This document shows positions 1-7,846 of a stretch of DNA of 19,542 nt, piece by piece. Positions within the stretch are counted from its first letter, which is position 1. Every line of letters begins with the position of its first letter. The position numbers and the translations under genes are program-made. The notes beneath the pieces are model-generated. The model had not been told where the DNA came from, ran no database searches, and worked only from the letters and a program-made list of their open reading frames with translations. This stretch comes from Chrysochromulina tobinii (lineage: Eukaryota; Haptophyta; Prymnesiales; Chrysochromulinaceae): assembly GCA_001275005.1 (NCBI GenBank), contig JWZX01001825.1, forward strand, positions 1-19,542, in the 5' to 3' direction.

Positions 1-694
1 CCTTGGGCGGCGCAGGGCACGTGGACCAGGCGGGCTCGGGGATGACGAAGTGGCAGTCGGCGTCGCCGACGCAGCGGGTGACGGCAAGACCGCCAGGCCA
101 CGCACGCAGCGGCCCGCCGGGTTTACCGTCGACCATCGCGCGGCCGAGCTGGACGCCGTGGAGTGCTTGGATCCGCGCTTGCTCATCTGGATTGTCCTCC
201 AGCCGATGGCTCACGCCGAGGGGCGCGTGGCCTTCGGTATCCACGAGCACTGCGAGAGAGTCGCCGACATTCCACACGTGCAGCTCGTGCAGCGATGCGT
301 TAATGCAGCACACAGTGAGCGTCGAGCCCGAGGTCGTGCCCGATGCGCAGATATCCGCATGCAACGCGCAGATGCCTTTCACACACGCCCTGTGCAGCTC
401 GGCGCCGCTGCCGTCCTTTGCCTCCTGGGCGATAAACGGCAGGATCCGCTGCGCTGCCAACTGTGCCGCATCCTTGCCACCATGCCCATCCGCGACGAGC
501 GTGAAGTAGCAGGAGTCCCCGCCGATGGTTGCATCATGAATCATGAAACGGTCCTCACCTTTGACATTCTTCTGGAAGCCGCCGCACATCACCTGGAGCG
601 CGACCTTTGACGAAGCAACGGCCGATGCCGAGGTCGCTGGCCCGCTCGGTGCTGTGGTCGCGATGACTGCGTCAGAGTTCAGGAACCAGGACAT
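1..694 (-). CDS. PP2C-type Ser/Thr protein phosphatase, C-terminus beyond window
   Basis: Metal-dependent protein phosphatase (PPM/PP2C family), which removes phosphate from phospho-Ser/Thr. The minus-strand frame is open from ATG 694-692 to the window edge (231 residues), so the C-terminal part is missing. An in-frame TAA lies 13 codons upstream with no other ATG between, which fixes the start for this exon. Visible family motifs are GEDRF (about 47-50), VADGHGG (about 67-73, metal-binding Asp and the DGHGG signature), GTTSGST (about 119-125), WNVGDSLAVL (141-150), LGVSHRLEDNPDEQARI (about 159-175) and LAVTRCVGDAD (203-212). These follow the normal PP2C order with no intron needed. The first 30 residues are Ala/Ser-rich and low in complexity. 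There is no convincing signal peptide, so it is probably cytosolic or nuclear. The family assignment is firm; the substrate is unknown. Confidence 0.93.
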   Translation of the reverse strand, partial: MSWFLNSDAVIATTAPSGPATSASAVASSKVALQVMCGGFQKNVKGEDRFMIHDATIGGDSCYFTLVADGHGGKDAAQLAAQRILPFIAQEAKDGSGAELHRACVKGICALHADICASGTTSGSTLTVCCINASLHELHVWNVGDSLAVLVDTEGHAPLGVSHRLEDNPDEQARIQALHGVQLGRAMVDGKPGGPLRAWPGGLAVTRCVGDADCHFVIPEPAWSTCPAPPK

Positions 695-1333
695 TTTAGC
701 CCACGCCTCCTGCGAGGAGGACGCCGTAGATTATCGCTGGAGAAAATAGCCCCAGAGGAATCCTGAAACCCGTCGCGATCTTGGAAACTTCATGAGGCAC
801 TTCATGAGACTATAAATAGCACAGATGCACCGATAAGAATTAGCGCCCCGAAACCATTCTCGTTAACAAAAACAAGTGTTGGGTGGGCGCGGACGGCCTC
901 CGATAAAACACCCGTGCGCCCAATCATGAATGAACTACGGCGGCCGCAGCGCGGGGGGGCGGCGGCCGGCGGGGGCCGCGGCCGGAACGCGGACGACGAG
1001 CGGACGCGGGCAACGGCGAAGGACTAAGGTAAAAACTCTGCCAGTGTGCCCGCGCGCGTGTCGACGCGCGTGTCCAACACACGCGACAAACACCACAGCT
1101 CCACAATCCTGTCGCGAGCCGGTCTACACATGTTCGATGTACCGTTGAAATATCACTGCGACGTCAGCTTGTTTGCTTCTGTCAGCGATCCGCTCCAACC
1201 CATTTCGATTGTCAAGGGGACGGGCGCTCAATACTGCGCTCACGCGCGCATCGTGTCGCCTTTCTGCCCTTCCTCTCCCCACCTCATCCCGCCCCTCACG
1301 GCACAGCCACATGGTCTGCGCGCACGATCTGCT
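695..1333. other. Intergenic region between PP2C start and ERI1-like 3' end
   Basis: No credible protein is visible; the short frames here are compositional. The part nearest PP2C (700-900) is comparatively AT-rich and holds the TATA-like site. At 930-1020 there is a very G+C-rich low-complexity stretch. At 1050-1090 there are alternating purine-pyrimidine runs (GCGCGCGTGT, then GACGCGCGTGT) followed by ACACACGCG. The last roughly 200 bases are presumably the 3' untranslated region of the ERI1-like gene. Confidence 0.5.
811..818 (-). promoter_or_regulatory. Candidate TATA box of the PP2C gene
   Basis: On the minus strand this reads TATTTATA, about 117 nt upstream of the PP2C ATG. It stands out in otherwise GC-rich DNA. 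Next to it is a 10-bp direct repeat ACTTCATGAG (787-796 and 799-808). On the plus strand the same site reads TATAAATA, so orientation is inferred from the nearest gene start only. Confidence 0.4.
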
Positions 1334-3398
1334 TCACTGCGTGTAGCCGGCCATCTTGGCCATTTGGGCCATGTAGGCCTGCTGCTGTGCCCACTGATGC
1401 TGCTCATGTGCCGAGCGCACCATGGCATCGTGGAAGTTGCCTTGGGGCGAGTGCCCGCCGCTCATCGCCTGGCCCATCGCGAAGATCTGCTGTGGCGCCA
1501 TTGCGTACGGCTGCGTGGGATTCATCGCGTACCCGTGCTGCGTGTGAGGCAGATATCCCTGGTGTGAAGGATGGTGTGAAGGCAGATATCCCTGGTGTGC
1601 CGTCGGTCCCATGGAGGAGTTAGCCATCACCATCTGATCGGCATGCATCGGGCCATGACCTATGGGGACCATCGAACCCATCTGGGCGGAGTTCCACGCC
1701 GCCGCGGCGGCGACATACTGGACGTGCATGGGCGGCGGTGAGCCGCAGCGGAAGCACGATTGGCGCGAGGCGAAGACTAGAGCACGGCAGCTCTGGTTGG
1801 GACAGTCCCAGTCACCGGTGCGCCGCGCAGGCTGCCGTCCGCCGCCGTGACCGCCGCCGCTGCCGCTGCTCGGCGTCGGGGAGTCGGCATTGAGGGGGCG
1901 CGGCAACAGGCACCGGAAGCAGACTGCCTTGGACGAGAAGACGTGGGCTTTGCACGAGGGGCAGTCCCAGTCGCCAGAGCGCCGCGTGGAACGCTCGCGC
2001 GGCGAGGAGGCCGCCGTGGCCTGACGGGTCTCCGAGGGCGACGCACGCTCCGGAGGGTCCACGCGCGGCTCGCCACACCGGTAGCAATTGGGACGAGAGG
2101 CGAAGGCGATGGCTCCGCACGCGCTGCAGTCCCAATCGCCAGGCCGTCGGCCCGCCCCGTGCCCACGCAGCTGGCCAACACCGATCTGGTGCGTGGGCGA
2201 GACGTCGGCATGGAGCGCGAGCAGGCGGGAGAGGATGCGCGCAAAGTTGCGGCAGTCGTCGAGGCCTGAGTGCTGACGGCCAAACTGCTGGACACACGCG
2301 AGAGGGTAAGTGGGCAGTGAATAGAGAAAGTGGGGGGGAAGGGGTGGGGAGGCGGTCTGCCGCGAGGGGTCCGGGGCGCCACGCACGCACCTGCGGTAGT
2401 CCAAGCAAGTCGAGCATCTGCTTGAGAGACGTGCCTCGGTGTTCGGGGCATGAGAGGGCGAAGAGAACCTTGAGGTCCGCAAAAGTGCCATAAAAGGAAG
2501 GAAGGGTGAGGCCCTTTCGCGCACACTCCTTGGGCAGTTGGTCCACCAGGTCCCAGCCGCCGTGCGCCACGAAGACCGCTGTGCCCGCCTCGAGCGCGCT
2601 CACTAGTCCACGCTCGTCCAGCCAGAGCCGAAAGCGCTCGAGGACAGCATCGAGGGTGGAGGCGCTATCGACGTCAGCTTGTGTGATCCCGGTGAGGCGC
2701 GTGCCTGAGAAGACGAGGGCGGCACGCCAGCAGATGGGGCGGCCCGCAAGCAGAGCACACGGCACGCGCCAGTCAGCGACGTGGCTTCCGATGAGCGGCA
2801 GGCGCAAGCAAGAGGTGGCCCTTTAGGTAGGCTGAGGGCCAAAGGAAGGGGGGCACAAAAGGAGTGCGAGGCCAAACGGATCCAAAGCGTGTGTACGTGC
2901 TCAAGAGCCCATACACATCGGCGCGAGCGCGCGTGGTACGGTGGTGAGGACGTGGCACAGCTCCAAATTGAAGGTGCCAAGGGCGTGGGTGGCACGTGAG
3001 CGGCACTCACAGAATGCTGAGATCTCACGCGCTTTCCCCTCGGCAGCGCCCTCGACCGGCTTGACGTACTCCCTGAAGAAGTCAATCTCAGTGCCCGCAT
3101 TTTCTCCTCGCGCAGAGATCCACACAGCGGGGAATTCGATGATCTCGTGGATGTCGCATTGCTGAAGCCGAGTCAGCCTCTCGTCGCTAGGGTCGCAAGT
3201 GCCCTCAAAGTCGAGGATGATGAGATGCTCGACGACTCGCGCGGAGGCGACTGTGGTTGGCGTTGCTGCGGAGTCGCTCGCGGCAGAGTCGCTCGCGGCG
3301 GCAGGAGCGGCACAATCTAGCGCCGCCGCAACTCGTCCATCGATCATCGGCGGCGCGGTCGCGTTCTCTTCTGAAGCTGCATCGGGAAGGCCCGACAT
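1334..3398 (-). CDS. ERI1-like DEDDh 3'-5' exoribonuclease with three RanBP2 zinc fingers (3 exons)
   Basis: Gene model: exons 3398-3011, 2704-2391 and 2284-1334, joining to 550 residues with a continuous frame. The ATG directly follows an in-frame TAA. The exonuclease domain (about 55-260) has Exo I ILDFEGTCD (D63, E65), Exo II GGWDLVDQLP (D181) and Exo III GRQHSGLDDCRN (H239, D244). This is the ERI1/3'hExo family, which trims structured RNAs such as small RNAs, histone mRNA ends or 5.8S rRNA. The splice junction restores the family sequence AFCTRLTGITQ. C-terminal to the nuclease are three RanBP2-type zinc fingers opening with GDWDC (about 283-307, 338-361, 391-416). They are followed by a Gln/Met/His/Pro-rich low-complexity tail containing HQGYLP twice. 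Canonical ERI1 carries an N-terminal SAP domain instead, so this architecture differs. Nuclease identity is strong; the RNA target is unknown. Confidence 0.9.
1547..1599. repeat. 33-bp-period direct repeat in the ERI1-like C-terminal tail
   Basis: The 20-mer AGGCAGATATCCCTGGTGTG occurs at 1547-1566 and again at 1580-1599. It encodes the duplicated HQGYLP peptide of the low-complexity tail. It keeps the frame. Confidence 0.85.
2285..2390 (-). other. Intron 2 of the ERI1-like gene, with tandem CAGCAG acceptor
   Basis: The donor is GTGCGT at 2390-2385, after a CAG exon end. The intron is pyrimidine-rich and ends at a CAGCAG tandem acceptor (2290-2285). It is phase 0 and 106 nt long using the second AG. 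The first AG would add one Gln just before the Exo III motif. Removal joins LLGLPQ to FGRQHSGLDD, as expected for the family. Confidence 0.85.
2705..3010 (-). other. Intron 1 of the ERI1-like gene
   Basis: The donor is GTGAGT at 3010-3005 and the acceptor TTCTCAG ends at 2705. The intron is 306 nt, phase 1. Removing it joins TTC T to GC ACG and gives the conserved FCTxLTGITQ segment of ERI-type nucleases, which supports both ends. Confidence 0.88.
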
Positions 3399-3546
3399 TT
3401 ATCGGGCACACGCACGCGGGATGCGCATCTCCGAGAGGACAAATCTCTTTCTATGAAAATCAGGCGAGGGAGTTCAGTTCACGGGAGTCTCCAACGGCGC
3501 ACCACAATGTACTCCGGCGCACTGTTGTATCAGCGACTCCCTTGAA

Positions 3547-4773
3547 TCATCGCTCGTCCTCGCGAACCTCTCTTTCGACGACTTCGACAGACACCAAGCA
3601 ACTCCAGAAGTGATCTTGACATGGATCTTCAGACCCTTCATGGCACATGAGCGCGGCGAGCCCGCTCACGCGCACAGGAGGGTGGATAAAAGAGCCGAGG
3701 CGCCAGACGCGCGGGGTCGCCTCCGGGCAGTTGCGCGGTCTCGGCTCGGGCACGGGCGTCGCGCGTATGCCGAAGGTGAAACTCCAGTCTTCGGCTTCGG
3801 CGATGGCGTCGGCCGGCGGCGGCAACCTGGCACGCAGCTCGTCCGCTAGAGGCACAACACCCATCGGCTGGTGACCATGCCACAGGTTGACGAGGACGGT
3901 AACACGCAACGGACACTCGTCGTGAAGATCCGCGTGCGAAGCGACGGCCATGCTTGGAGCATCGTCGCGGTGGGCACCGTGCAGCAGGCGCCCGTCAAAG
4001 GCCAGGTGCTTGCCCTGGACCGGGAACGAGACAAAGCCGGCGCTCTCGGGCGCGTGATGCACGAGAGCGCGCCCGCGCTCGTCAGTACTCACTGGGAGGA
4101 CAATTGTTGGCGCGCCCGCCGATGTGAGATACGTCACCGTCGCAAGGTACGGGGGCACATGCTCACCCGTCCTCCCCTTGAGCTCCTCGTCACAATCCCA
4201 GTGGATGGAGAGTGTCTCTTCGACACCACGCACTTGCACCCACCACTCACAGCCTGCCAGTGGTGGACGCCGTGGCGGGCGCGACGGCCCGTCCACGCAA
4301 GCACCGTCACTGTGGAAGCACATCACCGCACGTGCAAGACGCTCAAGCGCGCACCGTGGCTCGGCGTCGCGCGGCAACCAATGAGTGCAGCCGCCGCCCG
4401 GGCAGTGCAAGAGCGCCTTGGCCTCGGCGAGCGCCGCGGCGAGAGCGTGGCCGGGCAGCAGGCAGGTTGTCCAACACTGTGCGGCAGCTGGCCGTGGTGC
4501 CTTGCGTAGCCAGTCCACAGCATCATCGCGTAGCCAGTCCACAGCATCACCGTCGGCCGGGAATCGGTCATCTTCTTCGGTAGTAGCGACCTCAAACTCA
4601 TTCCAAAGGTTTGAAGGCCGGTTGGCGACATTGAATTCGTCCGAGTCGGCCTCTGGCATCGTGAGGCCGCTGGCCGTTTGCTGTTGGCAAGCGACAGAGG
4701 CAGCCTTCGCATTCGGGTTCGGGCTCCTACACCCCCTATTCATCGGGTCGGGCCCTGAGCAGAAATTTGACAT
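3547..4773 (-). CDS. 2OG-Fe(II) oxygenase-like protein
   Basis: A single open frame of 408 residues from the first ATG (4773-4771). The frame stays open upstream to a GTG, so an upstream exon is possible; the next ATG is at 4743. Features resembling a 2-oxoglutarate/Fe(II)-dependent dioxygenase core are: HWD at about 191-193 as the HxD metal pair; YLATVTYLTSAGAPTIVLP shortly after, a typical beta-strand pattern; GRLLHGA with a candidate distal His at about 265; and LRVTVLVNLW with a candidate 2OG-binding Arg at about 290. The N-terminal 90 residues are low-complexity and acidic and contain a duplicated AVDWLR peptide. No signal peptide is evident. I do not recognise a specific subfamily or substrate. 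The fold call rests on motif spacing only. It sits 160 bp downstream of the Z-alpha/J gene and 148 bp upstream of the ERI1-like gene, all in one direction. Confidence 0.72.
   Translation of the reverse strand: MSNFCSGPDPMNRGCRSPNPNAKAASVACQQQTASGLTMPEADSDEFNVANRPSNLWNEFEVATTEEDDRFPADGDAVDWLRDDAVDWLRKAPRPAAAQCWTTCLLPGHALAAALAEAKALLHCPGGGCTHWLPRDAEPRCALERLARAVMCFHSDGACVDGPSRPPRRPPLAGCEWWVQVRGVEETLSIHWDCDEELKGRTGEHVPPYLATVTYLTSAGAPTIVLPVSTDERGRALVHHAPESAGFVSFPVQGKHLAFDGRLLHGAHRDDAPSMAVASHADLHDECPLRVTVLVNLWHGHQPMGVVPLADELRARLPPPADAIAEAEDWSFTFGIRATPVPEPRPRNCPEATPRVWRLGSFIHPPVRVSGLAALMCHEGSEDPCQDHFWSCLVSVEVVEREVREDER
4504..4551. repeat. Two-copy 24-bp tandem repeat inside the oxygenase-like gene
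   Basis: GCGTAGCCAGTCCACAGCAT begins both units (4504-4527 and 4528-4551). The units differ at one base near the end. It encodes the in-frame duplicate DAVDWLR and looks like a recent slippage duplication. Confidence 0.9.
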
Positions 4774-4842
4774 CAGGACATTTATGAGGATGCCTTGCAG
4801 AGAAGCCTCGGGAGCGTGAAGCACTAGCAGGCAGTGTGAATA

Positions 4843-4866
4843 GTGCTAGAATGAGGTGCTAGAATG
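4843..4866. repeat. Short direct repeat in the 160-bp intergenic gap
   Basis: GTGCTAGAATG occurs at 4843-4853 and 4856-4866. It lies between the stop of the Z-alpha/J gene and the start of the oxygenase-like gene. Function is unknown. Confidence 0.6.
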
Positions 4867-4933
4867 CTGCTGCTCGGGAAGACTTTCCGCAGAAAAGCAC
4901 GCCGGACCAAGTTTTCGGCCACGCACCCGCTGT

Positions 4934-7399
4934 CTAATTAGCCGCCATCTGGGCGGCCTTCTTGGCTCGCTTCAGGTTCAGCTCCGCTGCCTCTTCCTTG
5001 AGCCGTTGCTTGTATGCACGGTCGTCCTCAGCCTGCAGCTGCTCCGAGGGGCCCGCCGACGCCTCCGCGGCCTTCTTGGCTCGCATCAGCTCCGCTGCCT
5101 CTTCCTTGAGCCGTTGCTTGTATGCACGGTCGTCCTCAGCCTGCAGCTGATCCGAGGGCCCGGCCGACGACTCCTCAGACGCGGGCGCGAGGAGGGCGTC
5201 ATCCTTCGGCTCCGCCACCGCGCTCGCCACCGCACTATCCCCGTCGGGGCCGTGGTCGGCCTCTTCCTCCTCCTCCTCCTCCTCCTCCTCAGGCACGTAC
5301 GCCGAGTCGTCGCCGTCCTCGTCCTCGTCCTCGTCCGCGTGGGCGTCGTCGCCATCGTGGCGCAGCTGCGCCCTTCCGCCGTCGAGCCCGCCGCCCTCGA
5401 GGCGCATCAGAGCCTCCGATCGGCCCTCGAGCAGTGCGATCAGCTCGTCGGTGCTTGCATGCACGGGCGGCACAAGCCCGTGCGCTGCACACACGTCGCG
5501 CAGCTGCGCGCGAGAGAGGGCGTGCAGATTGGCAGGAGCGCTCTCGTCAGTCAGCATCGCGTTGCCGCCGCCGCCGCCGTCTTCACGGAGCTTTCGAGCG
5601 AGGGACGCCAACTGTGCCTCACGCATCACGACGCCCTCCGCCTGCACGACGACGCCGAGCTGCTCGCACTGCTTCTTCACATTTGCGTCCGTGAGCAGCC
5701 ATGCCGTCTCCGCTGTCCCTCCGAGCCTCGTCCATGCTGCGGCGTTCATCACCTCCTCATCCGCAGCCGCCTTGGCCACCCGGTCGAGCTTGGCCTTCTC
5801 GCAACGCAGCCCCTGCTTATAGTGGCGCGCGTGCGCGCTGCGATCGGTGCACTCGCGAAGGTGCTGGCGGCGCGCGCGGCTCTCCGCCTTCTCCGCCGCC
5901 GCACTGCCCCGCCCGCCGCGCTGCGGCTGCTGCTCCGCCTCCTCATCCTCTTCCTCTGCTGCGCCGTCGTCGTCGACCACGACGCACGCGCCGCTGCGCT
6001 CGCCCAGCGCGCCGCCCTTGCGCCGCTTGGGCGCCGCCGTGCCAGAGCCCGCGGCAACGCCCTTGGAGTCATGCATGCATCCACAACGAGGGCACTCGTC
6101 AATCAGCCCCAGACAAAACAGGTGCTCCTGCCGTGCGGCCTGCTGCGCCTCGCTCAGCGCGGGGCCCTTCGCCGCAGCCACCGACGCCTTGGCCTCGCGT
6201 GCGGCGTGCTGCGAGCGCTGCTGCGCACGCTGCTGCTGGCGCTCGAGCACCTCCGCGCGCAGTCGGGCCTCGATTTGCGGCCCGGTAGGGTAGAGCTTGA
6301 AGCCGAAGACGCCGTCGCAGTTGTGGCACAACTTCTGTGAGTGGTACTCGTCCGGATGGTAGCCGTTCTCCACATGGCAGTACGGGCACTCGTGCACGGC
6401 GGACATGCACCCAAATGAGAAGAGGCAGCCGCAGCACACGTAGCTCTTGAGCCCCTGCATTAGGAACGAGTACTCGTAAGGCTGGAGCCCAGAGTCCGCA
6501 GTTCCCCAGACGGCGGAGCACTTCGGGCAGCGTACACGCGTTCGGAAGCAGTTCTCATTGGAGCGCGCGAGCTTGGGCGCAGCGGCGGCGGCCTTCTTCG
6601 AGCCCCTGCCGCCCTTGCCCGCCGCGCTCGGGTCGGCGATCTCTGGCGCCGTGAGCGCCTCGTACGCCTTCACTAGGTACTGGAAGGCGGACTTTGCGCC
6701 CGGGAAGGCGTCGCCCAGCTTGTCTGGGTGGATGAGGCGCGCGAGGCCCAGGTACGCCTTGCGCTGCGAGGCGTACGGGGAGTCGTGCTTCACGGCGATG
6801 CCGAGCGCCGAGAGCACGGTCTCGTGGTCGCCCGCCTTGCCCGCGGCGAGCACCGCGTGCGCGATCGCTACGGCAACCGCCTTGAGCTGCTCGTGGTCGT
6901 CGTCGTCGTCGTCATCCGCCTCTGCGACCACGCCTGTCTCGCGCACCCGCTTGCGCTTGAGCCGCTCGCCGAGTGGCCGATCCTCTTCATCGTCCTCCAC
7001 ATCGGCGGCGACAGGCTTGGCAGCCGGCGCATTTATGCGATTCGCAAGGGGCCGATTCTCCTCCTCGTCTGAGTCGGCGGCAGCGACAGCGGCGACGGCA
7101 GGGACTCCGGAGGCGGCAGCGGAGGCCGGGGTCGCTGCGGCGGGCATCGCGACAGCCGACGGGTCGGCTGCGCTGCCGATGAGCCACGTGGGCATCGCGC
7201 CGTGCATCTCCACCCCGTTCTTGACAATGCCCTCGTCCTTCATGTAATAGAGGGCCTTGTTAACTTCCTTGACGTTGACCTGCGTCTCGAGTTTGGCGTT
7301 GATACGCTCCAGGAGCGCGAGCTTGTCGAGCGGCGTCGACGGCGAGTACGTGAGCTCCTCGACGAGTGCTTCGATGACCGTGGCGAGCGGCGGCGGCAT
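4934..7399 (-). CDS. Nuclear J-domain protein with N-terminal Z-alpha-like winged helix, CxxC cluster and SAP-like motif
   Basis: 821 residues from the first ATG (7399-7397); the open frame extends 8 codons upstream to a GTG, which I did not use. Residues 4-75 resemble a Z-alpha (Z-DNA/Z-RNA-binding) domain: EVNKALYYM supplies the hallmark Asn (N47) and Tyr (Y51), and MPTWLI supplies Pro (P70) and Trp (W72). Then come acidic linkers, a basic KRKR nuclear-localisation candidate (about 148-151), and a J domain (about 195-252) with intact HPD at 224-226, for Hsp70 partnering. A Cys cluster (C291/C294, C322-C331, C338/C341, C358/C361) looks like zinc ribbons, and CPRCGC at about 436 may be a further site. 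PKRRK (about 457) is a second NLS. LSRAQLRDVCAAHGL (about 628-642) resembles a SAP motif. The tail has a Glu/Asp run (about 690-715) and two repeats of a charged helix. No close named family is recognised. A chromatin or Z-nucleic-acid role is inferred. Confidence 0.88.
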   Translation of the reverse strand: MPPPLATVIEALVEELTYSPSTPLDKLALLERINAKLETQVNVKEVNKALYYMKDEGIVKNGVEMHGAMPTWLIGSAADPSAVAMPAAATPASAAASGVPAVAAVAAADSDEEENRPLANRINAPAAKPVAADVEDDEEDRPLGERLKRKRVRETGVVAEADDDDDDDHEQLKAVAVAIAHAVLAAGKAGDHETVLSALGIAVKHDSPYASQRKAYLGLARLIHPDKLGDAFPGAKSAFQYLVKAYEALTAPEIADPSAAGKGGRGSKKAAAAAPKLARSNENCFRTRVRCPKCSAVWGTADSGLQPYEYSFLMQGLKSYVCCGCLFSFGCMSAVHECPYCHVENGYHPDEYHSQKLCHNCDGVFGFKLYPTGPQIEARLRAEVLERQQQRAQQRSQHAAREAKASVAAAKGPALSEAQQAARQEHLFCLGLIDECPRCGCMHDSKGVAAGSGTAAPKRRKGGALGERSGACVVVDDDGAAEEEDEEAEQQPQRGGRGSAAAEKAESRARRQHLRECTDRSAHARHYKQGLRCEKAKLDRVAKAAADEEVMNAAAWTRLGGTAETAWLLTDANVKKQCEQLGVVVQAEGVVMREAQLASLARKLREDGGGGGNAMLTDESAPANLHALSRAQLRDVCAAHGLVPPVHASTDELIALLEGRSEALMRLEGGGLDGGRAQLRHDGDDAHADEDEDEDGDDSAYVPEEEEEEEEEEADHGPDGDSAVASAVAEPKDDALLAPASEESSAGPSDQLQAEDDRAYKQRLKEEAAELMRAKKAAEASAGPSEQLQAEDDRAYKQRLKEEAAELNLKRAKKAAQMAAN
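4949..5167. repeat. Two-copy roughly 110-bp coding repeat at the C-terminus of the Z-alpha/J protein
   Basis: The units lie at about 5060-5167 and 4949-5059. Both encode QLQAEDDRAYKQRLKEEAAE with nearly identical nucleotides, including synonymous positions. The downstream unit carries a two-residue insertion. The low divergence suggests recent duplication or gene conversion. Confidence 0.88.
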
Positions 7400-7460
7400 A
7401 AGTTTTTTCGCGGGAGATTGCACGTTTCACCGTGCAGTTTCACCGTTGACGAACTGTCGA

Positions 7461-7533
7461 GTTAACCGTTAACGTTCACACTCCCCCTCATTGGCCCTCG
7501 AGCATGATTCAAGTTCTCAACGAAGGTATATAA
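7461..7533 (-). promoter_or_regulatory. Candidate core promoter of the Z-alpha/J gene
   Basis: On the minus strand TTATATA lies at about 7533-7527, some 130 nt upstream of the ATG. Between it and the gene is GTTAACCGTTAAC (7461-7473): two GTTAAC palindromes around one base, containing an AACCGTTA core that resembles a MYB-type site. A TTTCACCGT direct repeat (about 7425-7446) lies just upstream of the start codon. The function of these sites is inferred. Confidence 0.4.
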
Positions 7534-7623
7534 TTCAAGGGTGCAGTTGGGGGAAAATACATAAATCGACACCCTGTGGAGACACCGGACCATTGTCGCA
7601 GAGACCGCGTGCGCATGCGTTAC

Positions 7624-7646
7624 CGAACTTCGGTAACCGAAGTTCG
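7624..7646. repeat. Near-perfect 23-bp palindrome
   Basis: CGAACTTCGGT (7624-7634) and ACCGAAGTTCG (7636-7646) are exact reverse complements around one central base. It lies 201 bp past the carboxylesterase stop on its transcribed strand, so it could be a hairpin in the 3' untranslated region. It could equally be a dyad binding site in the intergenic DNA. Confidence 0.8.
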
Positions 7647-7846
7647 CTTGGGGTCTGACACAAGGACATCACAGTTCTCCACACTCTCTCTGTGCACGGC
7701 ACTGCGTCTGGCCGTCTGCCTGAGGGCTGATATCGCGCGCGCACTGTGATGATCTTGGATGCAGAGCATCGAGCATGGTCTCAGCAGCACTTTTGTGGAC
7801 TTCAGGACTTGCACTCTCTCCCGACCACGCATCATGCCGCGCATTC

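Larger units (their letters stand above)
7400..7846. other. Intergenic region between carboxylesterase 3' end and Z-alpha/J start
   Basis: No protein is visible. The region is AT-richer than the flanking coding DNA. It holds the TATA-like site, the GTTAAC pair and the 23-bp palindrome. The other short frames here look compositional. Confidence 0.5.

Noticed and set aside
1812-2807. One long uninterrupted minus-strand protein
   Set aside because: Only its middle matches the ERI1 nuclease; the flanks are intron 1 and out-of-frame exon 3. The spliced model restores all motifs.
4856-6340. Long plus-strand open frame of about 494 codons (opened by ATG)
   Set aside because: It lies antisense to the Z-alpha/J gene and reads as Leu/Arg runs, which is the complement of Glu/Ala/Gln-rich coding.
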